Assembly (NCBI RefSeq): GCF_029227915.1
Contig: NC_079880.1
Coordinates: 23,746,501 to 23,810,500, forward strand
DNA: 64,000 bases
Source: Hydractinia symbiolongicarpus
Taxonomy: Eukaryota > Cnidaria > Hydrozoa > Anthoathecata > Hydractiniidae
Reading direction: 5' to 3'
This document shows positions 12,536 through 26,125 of the stretch, piece after piece. Every line of letters begins with the position of its first letter. Position 1 is the first letter of the stretch. The notes beneath the pieces are model-generated. The model ran no database searches. It was not told the origin of the DNA and saw only the letters and a list, made by a program, of their open reading frames with translations. Position numbers and translations under genes: made by a program.

Positions 12536-13755
12536 CTAAAAGAAAGAAAAAATCAACGTGAGTATTTTTTGTAAGAGCAAATTTCTAAACCTATGTAAAA
12601 AGCTGACCCTAAACCTATATTTCACTCCTACGTATCAATCAGCAAAAATGGTGTTGTCAGTTTACTAGAATAAGTTTCTCAACAAGTTTCCTATTTTCAC
12701 AGGGTCTATAAGAGATATATTCAATCAAAAACATGATTTTGACACAACGATATAAAAGACAAGTTGAAATTACGCCTTTTTCACTTTTTGTTGGTGTGAC
12801 AAGCAATGACCTAATTATTACCGTACAACTTTTATGGAATAGATACATTTTTTATGAGCTAAATTTGCTAGTTTTTCGGAAAAATAGTTGTTGCGAAAAA
12901 TATTAAGAAATTCACTTTAAATTCGAATTTTCTTGTTTTTCAAAAAAAAAAAAATTACAGTTATTTTATTCTGCTGATTCACGCAGCACACTAAATGCTC
13001 TTTTTAATTAAATGAATGAATCACGTGTTTTTTTATAAGTATATTCAGGCTCGGATAGGGGAATTTTTTTTTAGAATTTTCCAAGCATATTGCTCAGTCT
13101 TGGTCAATCATTCTGAAGTGTGTTTTCTATAGGTATTATAATTAGACAGTTAAAACTTATTAATACCACTACATTCCAAACCTTGCGTTGTTGCGCTATA
13201 TAATAGAAGCCTTCTATCTTATTCATTACATAAAGCTCACATGGGGACGTTGGTTTTAATTTGTTTCTCTGCATAACGTACGTATGCTCTAAGACTGTCT
13301 CTCTTTTATGCAGGTATAACCCAGCCTTATTTCAAATAGTGGTCTCTTAAAGCGTTATTACACACTTATAACGGTAAACATAATTTAATATAAACAGAGA
13401 AGAACATCCAGTTGACACCAGCAATGTCAAATTTTCACTAAAAATACAGTAGCAACTATCAATATGAATAGTATCACACAGATATTAAAGTTTTTTATTG
13501 TCTTTTATGACTACAGGGAATGTTATTGCACAACCATTTCATGCTGATTTTTTATTAAACTTTTGTTTGTATGACGTCAGCGGTCTGCACGAAGACAGTT
13601 TAAAAAAATGATGTAGATTCCAATCTAAACGGATTTTGATTGGATAAAATTCATTGACACATTTTGCATTTGCTTATTTAACAAACACACGGTGAGCTTG
13701 ACGTGCTATATGGACGGTAAAGCCACTACCAGTTTTTTAATATGGTTTTTAATGT

Positions 13756-13823
13756 GGAGATGGTGTAGTGGTAGTGCATTTAGCTTGCAATCATAAGGTT
13801 TCAGGTTCGAGTCCGGCAATCTT
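13756..13823 (+). other. tRNA-like sequence / SINE head
   Basis: Contains near-perfect internal RNA polymerase III promoter boxes: A box TGGTGTAGTGG (13761-13771) and B box GGTTCGAGTCC (13804-13814), with an Ala-like TTGCAA anticodon-loop segment. The acceptor stem closes only with G-T pairs, and the anticodon and T stems do not fold properly. It is therefore better read as a tRNA pseudogene or SINE head than as a working tRNA. Confidence 0.5.
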
Positions 13824-14205
13824 TAAATGTAATGTTATCAGCCTATTTGGTGCCATCTACTGACTGCTAACCAGCTTGTGAGGCAGCAAACAAGTTATAG
13901 CAATGCTATACGTATCTCTTGCGGTAATGTAACAAAACATGGATAATAACATCCCCAATGTGAGAATCCTCATTCCTGCAATGATCTTGCGGACTAGATA
14001 GACATAATTTTAATTGGAAACTTAATCTCGTTTTTCCATGTAAACACAAAGTTATAGAAAGCTTTGTCGCCCTGTTGAATTTACAGACGGCATTTAACTT
14101 CCAAAAGTTGTTAATTGCTTTCATTTAACCATTTTTTTTTTATCTTTTTGCATAATTTAATCGTTTTACTGAATTTCAATGTTTTAAAAAAATTAAAGTA
14201 TTTAC

Positions 14206-14275
14206 CTGCTGTTTGAAAATCCCCGAGCACCTTAGCACAGAAACAGCTTTGAAGTACAGCGGTAAATACGCCCAT
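14206..14275 (-). CDS. Possible first coding exon (low support)
   Basis: An ATG at 14275 opens 23 codons (MGVFTAVLQSCFCAKVLGDF...) that run into a good splice donor, CAG|GTAAAT, at 14206/14205. The peptide is hydrophobic and could be a signal or membrane start. It may belong with the exon at 12368-12535, but the direct join is out of phase and meets a stop after 13 codons. Recorded as a candidate only. Confidence 0.2.
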
Positions 14276-15146
14276 GCTTATAAAAAGCTAATGTTACTGA
14301 CTTAAAGTCTTTATTTTGACACTCAAAGAGCTATTTCATTCTTATGAATATAGCACGTATCGTAAAAGTCTAAACGCATCAAATGACTTGAGTGAATAGA
14401 TCGAGCATTAGAGTATATGTTGGCCGAATGTTTAACTGTCGATGATTCGAAGAAAAATCAGCATACTTGATCCCGTTAAAACAAAAATATAATATTAGGG
14501 AGAAGGGCACAAGGTTACAGCACCCTGAAGTAACTGGTCGGGAAATAGGCTACCAGCGTTTATCAGACGTGCACAAGAAAAATGATTTTCTTTGGTGTAC
14601 AAAAAGAGAGGAGGCACGCTGACGACTCGATTTAATGTCGGTGCACTTTTTAAGATCTTGGCTTTCATATGGGGCATTTATTTAAGGGGAATGTTATTCA
14701 GAAAACGAAGATGAAATGAAAAATCACGCAAAATATGTTCTTCAACAAAATTTGATCAACAATCATAGTTTCAAAGTTCCAGATTCTTGAATCCATTCTT
14801 TAATTCCACCTGCGTTAAGTTATTACTGTGTAAACTTTGAAACCTTAGAGAAAAAAACGTAGTATAGCCATTTTTAATCTGCCTATTCACTTCAATTGTC
14901 ATGACAACAATTCGATAAACATTGTTGTCTTGCCACAAAATAAATGAAATATATTACATCGACTGAATTGTCACATTAAAGTAGCCATTTCATTGGTCGA
15001 AATGATGAAACGAATTCGAAGATCATGAATCGCCCTTTCACATAATGTGAATTAGTTAAACTATTTTTTTCTTATGTTTCTCAGTTGAGCGTACATATCG
15101 TTACTTGCACGAATCAATTTTTTTATCAGAAGAGGAAAATATAACC
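14276..15146. other. Intergenic, upstream of tubulin array
   Basis: No gene recognised. A 60-codon minus-strand frame (14677-14495) has no splice support and no known domain. The first tubulin promoter is expected in the last few hundred bases. Confidence 0.4.
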
Positions 15147-17159
<2,013 letters not shown>

Positions 17160-17261
17160 ACTCTTGAACAAACGTAATTTCGCCTATTATTTAAAGAGAT
17201 AACGTATTCTCTCTGTTATAAAAGTTTTCAATTTTTTTTAAAACTGTATTTCCAACCTTTT

Positions 17262-17267
17262 AATAAA
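17262..17267 (+). promoter_or_regulatory. Poly(A) signal AATAAA, tubulin copy 1
   Basis: AATAAA about 100 bases after the stop codon of tubulin copy 1, in AT-rich sequence. This is the usual distance for a short 3' UTR. Confidence 0.6.
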
Positions 17268-19797
17268 TATATTACTGGCTTTGAGTCAAGTACATTTTCT
17301 CTGTATTAAAACCTACTTTCGCCAATTTATAGTAAAGAAAGTCTATTAGTTCGGGTTCGTTTATTCATCTTGATTAATGGATAAAACTAGCCCGCGTTGG
17401 ACAAATTGATCGGTAAACAAACAAAAACATGGCGGGCATATGATGGCATCAAAGCTTATTGATTTGTTATAATTATTTATCCACGATACGCTCTTTCGTT
17501 CCTATTGATACTGCTAACAACTTAGGTCCTGCGAAGAGGGGTTCATATTGCGTTCAAGGCTTCTACTTCGGCTACGGAAGCCACAAAAGGACAGCGACTG
17601 AATAATTAGAGAGTAGTTTTCTTGAATTTCCTTAAAAATTTAGTCTATTTTTTTCAAATAATCATATGATTATATGCCACATGATGGCGCGCATGCGTGC
17701 TTAACAATCTCCATTTTCTAGTGAAAGAAAGTATGAGTTAATCTAACAGTTCTTGCTCTTTGTAACATAACAATATCTCTTATATATTAATTCCCTTGCG
17801 TGAGTAACCATGTGAGTCCACGACACGCAAATCACCGGTCACTTTCTTATGACGCAGCGTTACGCTAAAATTTATTAAAAAAAATAAGTAAGTAAAAGTA
17901 TTTGTCATTTATGCTACAGCGCCGTTTTCACCAGTTTACCATGTGCGCGCCGTATCTCACGGAAACAAGTTGTTTTTCAACTAAAAAAGAAAACCGAAGC
18001 GAGAAAGGTTGTTTGTTTTTCAAATTAATCCTGAAAAAAATTATTTCAAACAAAGCATGCCAATGTTTACTCATCATCAGGTTGGCTTATTTTTTTTCTA
18101 TATTTTCCATTTTAGTGTACTGAGACCGAGATTGCTTACTTCTACAAAAAGAAGTATCGCATTCGAATAAGAATGTAATTCAAATCTAAAATGTAAAAAA
18201 CAAACTTTTGTTGTCGAACGAAGTTAATGTTGTTGTCAGAAATATTTTTCAAAACGAAGAAAAGCGTACAATGATATAACATCACAAAAAGAATTGATTG
18301 GAAATGTAACAGACAATTGTAGCTATATGTACATTTTCAATTCGTTTTCTTTGGGATGAAGCGAAGTTTAGTAATCGTAGTATGAAACTAATTAGACTTT
18401 CCAGAAAACCCTAGCTAGCGACGAGAAAGCCAAAGATTTTTTAAAGCACTCTGAAAAATAGGTCAAAATTTAAGAATATCCTAAGTATATGTCTACGCTT
18501 GATTGTTTGTTTTAAATATGAATATTTGTTTGACGCACAAAATTGATTAGAGGTTTACTTTTTTTATTGGATATCAAACAAACTGAACTTTTTTCTGTCG
18601 AAGATGGGCCGTTAAGTAGAATTGCCATTATCTAGATATAGTAACTTATAGCATGCTTTATTTTATTAACGCATTATATATTTTCAGGCCATAATCATGC
18701 TAAAAACATATTGAAAATAATGAGGATAGCATTTGTAAATAACGTTAAAAACATCGAGGCTGAAACGAAAACACACTATTCTTATAAAAACAGCGTGTAT
18801 ATTCTGGACTAAACTGTAAAGAGTAATTTTTCCGTTGTTATTGTTTTTAACACTACAGAGCATGTTCAAAAATGTTGTACGCAATGCTGACATTTCAAAA
18901 AATCAGAAAAATCTCTTTCATCTCTCATTCGAATATAAATGCTTGTAAAGACTTGAAATTTGGTCAAGGCATATCTTGGGTCACAATATCATGAAAATTT
19001 CCAAGTATTTCGATTGCAAAGAAGAGATAGTAACATTTTGTGACGAAATCATCTCCATTGTTTTTACAAAGCCATATAAAGATGTTGCACCTTTATAAAT
19101 TTGTGGTTTAACCTTATGGTATCTGGCTTGTCAATAAATAGAAGAGCGTAACATTACCTTACAAGGAAGATATGGATGCATTTGTAACAACACTCAAAAA
19201 TACTTTAAAACTAAATCCAAAATACTTTTTTGGGGTCAAAGTATGTTTAAAGAGAGAAAAAGAGTCAAGATAAAGATAGAAAAGAAACTACCGTATTAAT
19301 TTTATTTTATTTTAATTGTTTCTGGAACATTCTGCAGCACCAGTAACTTAAACATTACTTAAAAAACCTATTTAACAAAGATAAGATATTTTTCCCAATT
19401 GGTTTTGACATATGGCATTTAGGCAACATTTTTTTTCTCTCATGTGATTTTAACATATGACATTTAGGCATGTAGGATTGTATAAATTCATCAATATTTT
19501 TATAAAAATTCTTAATATAAATTTCCTAACTTAAACCAAGTTAATGTTGATCAAATCTAAATCAAATTCCTTAGTGGATTCTTAAAATAAATTAATATAT
19601 ATATTTGGATGCCCCATGGGGGTCTGAAAAAAGATATAACCCCCAAAAATAGATGAGAAGAAAAAATGAAAATTTTTGGAACTCCCAGAGGAACAAAGAA
19701 GAGAGATAATTAATAGAATAGAATCAGTTAGTGATATAAAGTCAGCTGAGATGGAGTTATAAATTGGCACATGGTGCACTTAAGAGTGCTTTCTTTT
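17268..19797. other. Intergenic, no gene seen
   Basis: AT-rich spacer. A 23-base motif (TTTTAACATATGACATTTAGGC type) occurs twice at 19403-19470. No coding exon, RNA gene or complete element was recognised. Confidence 0.45.
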
Positions 19798-20787
19798 TTC
19801 CTCTGTATTTATTTTGTCATGGCCGTTGCTGTTTTTTTCAATATAGTGGCAATTGCTTTTTTCTATACCGTTATCTGGATTTTTTAGAGATGACATCATC
19901 TCGTTCTTCTAAGGAATAGATCCTAGAGCAGTATATAATTGATAAATGAAAAACTTATTGTTCCATTTTTGTTTTTGTTGTCATTGTAACTCTATCAGTG
20001 TTCAGAAACATAAGATGTTATTCATCTAAATTTCAATTTTATTTTCCTTGTTACGGTATCATCTTTCAATTTCTGGACTTCATTTTCGGTGAGTTAATCC
20101 GTGTTTATAAAGGAAACAAGTACTGTAAGTCTCAAGAGCCAAAAAATGTCATTTACTGTTTTTAAAGGAAAATATCTTTCGAAAGAATGTGGGTCTTGTT
20201 ACGCTTTTATCTTAGAATTTCTGCAGAAACAAAAGGCTGTATCTCTGTTTCATATAAAGATGTTACAGAGCATTGTTTAACAGGTATGCGAAATGTCAGC
20301 ATTGCGTACGATATTTTTGCACATGTTCATATTGATTCAGTGTTGATGTCGTTATAATAAAACTAAACCTAAAACCTAAAATCAATGTTTACTTATGTTA
20401 CGAACGACCGTTTGAAATATATTCGATTCTTAAATTCGAATTCGCTGCATTGTTATTATGCACGTCACCATACATAAAATCAAAATACCGTAAAATGCTA
20501 AAATCAAGCGCAGCACTTATCAGTGGCGATAGCAAGATTTTGATGCGCTTATCTGAGGGTGCGCTTATCCACGGGTACACTTATAAACGAGTATAAAAAA
20601 AAGAGCAAGGAAAAAAGAGAAAGATGTATATTATTTTTTGTATGTCATTTTGTTTTTCCTTAATCTTCATCAGTTGTTGAATCGTCAAAAGAAATATCAG
20701 AACGAACATCACTTTGTTTGTACTCAACACCATCTGTGTCAGAGAATTCTGAATCATCATCATCATCGTCACTGGAGGAGGGATTAA
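19798..20787 (+). repeat. 990-bp direct duplicate, copy 1
   Basis: Nearly identical to 24457-25448, with only a few substitutions and one A-run length change seen by eye, so the duplication is recent. From 20486 it includes one end of a TA-flanked DNA transposon (TACCGTAAAATGCTAAAATC). The homology stops at the same internal point of that transposon in both copies, just after GGAGGAGGGATTAA. Confidence 0.9.
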
Positions 20788-21865
20788 TGCACATAAAGCT
20801 AGGGTATTTTTTTTTCTAATAAAACAAATAAGTTTGGACCGAGGGGTTAAAGTATAAGTTTAGTAAAAAATGCAATAAGTACGGCTCGTACCCCCCCACC
20901 CCCGGATTTTGACCCCCCCCCGTCTTTTGGTCCGGATTATACGTCCGCCGAACTTGAACACACAAAGAGGAATATGCCGTGAACAAGAAACGGTAGTCGG
21001 CATTTTAGACACGTATATTTTACAGACCCAAAATATGCCTTATTTCTTTGTATTATAGCTAATTATGGTAGAAATAATTAATTAATTACTTCGCAATTTT
21101 GCTTCTAATACTATTATAATTGTATTTTAATGAAATATAATAGTATTAAAACGGTTTTTTTCTTTTGAAAAAATTTATTGCTAGTCCTGTTTCTAATCGA
21201 CTTTACTTGTGTATTTTAAGCTTTTTTGTTGCTGTGCTTTTTCTGGAGATTTTAGTTGGATTGGAAAGCTCCTGTGTAAGGTACCCTTTCCTAAAGAAAA
21301 ATTGAAGTAATTTGTACAGTTATAACGCGCTGTGATTTATTTTATTGTTTCTAAGAAGATGTAAGAATACAATATTATCAATTTTAATTGGTTTTATCCA
21401 AATCAAGGTAAGGCTTAATCACACGAAAGGTAGCTAGCTAGAGCTCAGTTTTGTATAAAAGAATTAAAAGTAATTTGTAGAATACATATGGAGAAGCTGT
21501 ATTACTACCTAACTGATAGCCAGATATAGGAAAACCTGTAGCTAGGGCGCAGACAAAACAAATAGCTCTGGGCGCTATAGTGAGCTGACCAACCGTTTTT
21601 TATCATTTTTTATTTATTATATAAGTAACCTGTTACAGTAATTAAAAAAATATCCACTTTTGCTATCAAACCAACAGCATTGTAATTGTCAATAGGAATT
21701 AGTTTTCCGTACACCCTCCCTGAGAACAAGGTTTAAAACGACATTAAAACATTAAAACTGTCATTAAACAGAACTTCAAGGATGCCCAAGCCGCACCACG
21801 TCCTCTAAACGGCGTGGGCATCTTCGAAACTGCTTGTAATTTTAGAACAAGGGTGCTGATAAGCT
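20788..21865. other. Intergenic, with C-rich tract
   Basis: No gene. At 20889-20922 there are runs of 7, 5 and 9 C, giving long G runs on the minus strand that could form a G-quadruplex. The remainder is AT-rich and unassigned. Confidence 0.45.
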
Positions 21866-22660
21866 ACATATGTTCTGCCCAGATTGCGAAAACGGCCTGT
21901 TTACAACCGGGACAGCCGGATTATGTACACATGATCCGATTATGTTTTTTTTGCACTGGTTATGTAGTGGTCACCGGATTATGAACGCTGATATAATGGC
22001 TGGCCAGGCAGGCTTTGATTGGCATTTTCTTCGAACTTTTGTGAATTAAACATTCTCTGGAAGATAGAACACCCCTAAAAACTATAGATGGCGGAAGAAA
22101 AAAGTCTCGACGTAATTCTTAGTTTAAAACTAATCTTGTAGTAAATACATTTCAGCATAATATACTTTGAAGTATCTAAATTTCACGGAACCTAAATTAT
22201 TCTTTTTGCAGGAATTAAGTTTGGTGAAAAGTTATTAAACTTACGAATCCCAAAATTTAGTATTTGCCGCGAAATTTCGTTTCATTTGAGAGCAACAACA
22301 ACTTTGCCACCAGGGCTATTCGCTTGTCAGAAGTGATGACAAATGATATAAAAGCGGTCGGCCCTGATTATATTTGTTCTATAAGTCTGGAATAATATTT
22401 GACTGTGTCATACATAAGTCGGCCTGCCCCGATTATGTTCGTTCTATAATAAATAAGAAATAATATTACACTGTCGTATATAAACTGGCCTGCCCTTATT
22501 ATATGTCCCTTTTATAAAGTGCCAAATAATATTTTTTGAGTAATAAGCCGGCCTGTCCTGATTATGTTGCCCTGATTATGTATTTTCTGCCCTGTTCTTA
22601 ACCGGTGCAAGCTGCCGTACTTAATCAGGCCAATGTTCATTATCCGGGCAGAACACATAC
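21866..22660. mobile_element. Element with inverted ends and internal about 65-bp tandem repeats
   Basis: The left end (ATATGTTCTGCCCAGATT, about 21868) and the right end (GGGCAGAACACATAC, 22646-22660) are inverted copies of a TGTTCTGCCC terminus. Inside, from about 22358, there are roughly three 60-70-bp units, each with a GGCC..GATTAT core followed by a TTCTATAA-type segment. Subterminal CGGATTATG motifs recur near the left end (21911-21983). No transposase frame is present, so this is a non-autonomous element. A 148-codon minus-strand frame across its right end is not supported as a gene. Confidence 0.55.
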
Positions 22661-24298
22661 GCCGTATAACGTGCAGGCGTTTTTGGGCAAGTTTAGCGTT
22701 TTGCAAAAAAATTGAAGTATTCACCCGAAAAAACCTGCATAGACCATAAAGTAAACTATGTGGTAGTAAAGTTCTTAAAAGAACTGTTTTTGATGGTTTT
22801 TGATAAAATTTACTTGATAAATAACTTTTAATTTTTATTAACTTCTTTCTCTTAAAGCATCTTTTTCCAACTATCGTCCACAAGGTATGTTCCATGGAAT
22901 TGAATTTTGAAAATGCTCCAGGCAAGTTCGGGAAAGTGCGGGCGGTTTTGGAAGACAATCACTAATTTAATTGGAAAAGTTGCCCGAACTCGCCCTTATA
23001 TATGTGGCTGTTTGCAGCTTATTGACACCCTCTTATTTTAGAATATTCTCAGGAATAATAGACCAAGAGAAATTACATCACAGTTTTTTGTCCACCGTCC
23101 AGGTGTGTTTGAGAACAACCCACATAACAAAGTTCATTATTTTTTAAATTATTTGTGTAAAAATTACTATTTCATTCACGATAAACCATTTGTCAGTCAT
23201 TTTATTCGCCCAACAAAGAATCCTATCCAAGGTGCTTTTCTATTAGTGCTGAATTTAATAATTGACATGGTTCAGCATAGTTTTTAGAAGGGTCTGATTG
23301 CAAAATATGATTGCCAAAGTTCAGCACTTGTAATATTTGTGTATTTGTGTACTCAGCTTCTAAAACACACACAAGAGACATTATAATTTCCTCTGGGTGA
23401 TTACATTAATGTTGGTTGAAAAAAAAATGAATGATGAGAAGCATGTTTTTAAATGGGTCTAGGACAATAAACTTATTTAATTTCCCTTGGCCTTGCATCA
23501 ATCAAATTCTGAAAAAATAAACACTTCTAAAATGATTTTGTCAGATTTGGAAACTGTTGGTATGGTTGGAACTTTGCGTATAAAATTAGTAAAGTTGCCA
23601 AATTGTTTAGTTTTTTTCTTTTATACTTTTCCGAATTAGCCTTAATTATTTATATGATGAAAAACAGTGCTTTCAATTCCATTGACTTGGCCATCCCTTA
23701 AAGGCACTGGAAGCTTCACTATATGAAATTGTTTTCTTTTTCTTTTAGATTGTGTACAATGGGAGTGAGTGATGTAATCTTCTAATGCGTGTGGTGAAAA
23801 GAAGGCGAATCCGTTATTGTTTTTCTGCCCAAATTTGAAGCTATTTAATAAATCTTGATAAAGTTAAAAAACTGTTTTGATTTGTTTGTTTTTGTTTTAA
23901 TTGTTTCCCGTGAGTTTTCGAAATTCGTTCCAGCAGATTCTGTGGCTTCTAGTGCCGGTATTTTTACGTGAAAAAAATACTGTTTTGTTGTGAGGTTATT
24001 TACGAAATCGTTACGTTAGGACCAACTTCTGCGGGTTGTACAACTCGATGTATCACATATCTTTCGGAATACTGCTAAAAGTGTAATTTTGTATTGCGCT
24101 CTTTACTTTTACCATTCTGTGGGAAAAGGCGGTACAAAATTTTAACACGCGTTATTCGTTTTTGTTAGTTTCGCGTAATCTAATTTCCTCGCACATTTTG
24201 AAAAGAATATCCCACGCACATCAAATACTCGCGCAGTCTATTCGCAAAAAAAAACTGTTTTTGAGCAACGAATTGTTCCGCAGAGCGTTCATTTTCCT
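22661..24298. other. Intergenic, no gene seen
   Basis: Short open frames only, none with a recognisable domain or matching splice sites. Nothing further can be supported. Confidence 0.4.
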
Positions 24299-24391
24299 AC
24301 CTCGTCCCTAGGGTTCTTCTATATGATATTCAATTTTGATGTATTTCGGAAGATGTTAGCGCCAAAGAAACAAGAAGCGCTAGGGACAAAG
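24299..24391. repeat. Palindromic short element of the CCTCGTCCCCAGGG family
   Basis: Begins ACCTCGTCCCTAGGGTTCTT and ends AAGAAGCGCTAGGGACAAAG. These are inverted ends of the dispersed family, about 93 bp in all with no coding content. Confidence 0.65.
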
Positions 24392-24456
24392 TATTGGATA
24401 GTTTAATTTTGCTTGCAACTTGCGAAATGCTTCGCAACCTTTTTTTTAATTTCTAG

Positions 24457-25448
24457 TTTCCTCTGTATTTATTTTGTCATGGCTGTTGCTGTTTTTTTCA
24501 ATATAGTGGCAATTGCTTTTTTCTATACCGTTATCTGGATTTTTTAGAGATGACATCATCTCGTTCTTCTAAGGAATAGATCCTAGAGCAGTATATAATT
24601 GATAAATGAAAAACTTATTGTTCCATTTTTGTTTTTGTTGTCATTGTAACTCTATCAGTGTTCAGAAACATAAGATGTTATTCATCTAAATTTCAATTTT
24701 ATTTTCCTTGTTACAGTATCATCTTTCAATTTCTGGACTTCATTTTCGGTGAGTTAATCCGTGTTTATAAAGGAAACAAGTACTGTAAGTCTCAAGAGCC
24801 AAAAAAATGTCATTTACTGTTTTTAAAGGAAAATATCTTTCGAAAGAATGTGGGTCTTGTTACGCTTTTATCTTAGAATTTCTGCAGAAACAAAAGGCTG
24901 TATCTCTGTTTCATATAAAGATGTTACAGAGCATTGTTTAACAGGTATGCGAAATGTCAGCATTGCGTACGATATTTTTGCACATGTTCATATTGATTCA
25001 GTGTTGATGTCGTTATAATAAAACTAAACCTAAAACCTAAAATCAATGTTTACTTATGTTACGAACGACCGTTTGAAATATATTCGATTCTTAAATTCGA
25101 ATTCGCTGCATTGTTATTATGCACGTCACCATACATAAAATCAAAATACCGTAAAATGCTGAAATCAAGCGCAGCACTTATCAGTGGCGATAGCAAGATT
25201 TTGATGCGCTTATCTGAGGGTGCGCTTATCCACGGGTACACTTATAAACGAGTATAAAAAAAAGAGCAAGGAAAAAAGAGAAAGATGTATATTATTTTTT
25301 GTATGTCATTTTGTTTTTCCTTAATCTTCATCAGTTGTTGAATCGTCAAAAGAAATATCAGAACGAACATCACTTTGTTTGTACTCAACACCATCTGTGT
25401 CAGAGAATTCTGAATCATCATCATCATCGTCACTGGAGGAGGGATTAA
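24457..25448 (+). repeat. 990-bp direct duplicate, copy 2
   Basis: Second copy of 19798-20787, in the same orientation 4.66 kb downstream. Its right part overlaps the left portion of the DNA transposon at 25147-25839, so the duplicated block includes about 690 bases of flanking DNA plus one transposon end. Confidence 0.9.
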
Positions 25449-25839
25449 ACTTCCTTTTAAATATTATATTATATTCGGCAAAATTCATAAAAACTATATC
25501 CGTAACAAAATTAAAGAAGCAGAAAAATATCTCGCATTTTAAGTGAAACAACATCTGTATTATAATGCCCGTATACGTCTGTCCGTCCGTCTGTCTGTCA
25601 CGCAAAATGGTAGCTTAGCTGCGCAATAGCGAGAAGCACGCAATGCGGTATAAAAAGGACGGGCGAACCCGTGGATTTTCCACGGGCTAACGACTAGTTG
25701 TATTTTATATCTCTTTTCCCTATATGCGCTTATCTGAGGGTGCGCTTATAAACAGGAATAAAATCTTGGTAAGGATTTGGTGCGCTTAAAAACGGGTGCG
25801 CTTATAATCGGGTGCGCTGGATTTCAGCATTTTACAGTA
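25147..25839 (-). mobile_element. TA-flanked DNA transposon, internally deleted (pogo/Tc1-like)
   Basis: Inverted ends of 18 bases, CCGTAAAATGCTGAAATC and CTGTAAAATGCTGAAATC, each flanked by TA, the target duplication typical of Tc1/mariner/pogo elements. Both subterminal regions carry several copies of ATAAGCGCACCC or close variants. The minus strand keeps an acidic, Ser/Asp-rich reading-frame end (SSSDDDDDDSEFSDTDG, stop at 25321) that could be the last part of a transposase. No catalytic domain remains. A Helitron-like element (25556-25697) is nested inside. Confidence 0.6.
25556..25697 (+). mobile_element. Helitron-like non-autonomous element, clearest copy
   Basis: Reads TATTATAATGCCCGTATACG, a GTCCGTCCGTCTGTCTGTC microsatellite, GCGCAATAGCGAGAAGCACG and GGACGGGCGAA. 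It then has the perfect hairpin CCCGTGGA-TTT-TCCACGGG (25668-25686), seven bases and a terminal CTAG (25694-25697) followed by T. A hairpin shortly before CTRR with insertion before T is the known Helitron/Helentron 3' end pattern. It lacks any replicase, so it is non-autonomous. Confidence 0.6.
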
Positions 25840-26000
25840 ATTGATTTTCTTAATTATGAGTTTGGGTCTGTAAGGCATACTTTCTTTTAAAAAATCAAAA
25901 TTAAAGTATATGTATGTTTTTGTTTGGTACATGGATTCAAGTGGAGATTCAGTGAAGTCTTCCACGGGAATTCGGCTAGTATTAGTTTATTTGTTGCTCC

Positions 26001-26125
26001 ACAACGTCGATCCCAGGACCTGTTATCTCTTTTTGGCATATCGGACGACGAGATGAATATTTCGTGAGACCTATCAAAAAACACAGCGCCGATGACAGAC
26101 AAAAAGCCCTGGGAACGAGGTTGTT
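26001..26125. repeat. Palindromic short element, 125 bp
   Basis: Inverted ends ACAACGTCGATCCCAGGACC and AAAAGCCCTGGGAACGAGGTT. The interior closely resembles the copy at 58556-58652, with shared segments CTGTTRTCTCTTT and CAGCGYCGATG. It therefore belongs to a subfamily, not a chance palindrome. Confidence 0.7.

Noticed and set aside
13756-13823. Functional tRNA-Ala gene
   Set aside because: A and B boxes are good, but the anticodon and T stems do not pair and the acceptor stem relies on G-T pairs. A pseudogene or SINE head fits better.
22512-22958. 148-codon minus-strand frame as a gene
   Set aside because: It starts in unique DNA and runs through the end of the GATTATG element. It has no known domain and no splice support.
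25321-25605. Asp/Ser-rich 94-codon frame as a host gene
   Set aside because: Its start lies in a Helitron-like element and its end in a DNA transposon that is duplicated nearby. It is more likely a transposase remnant.
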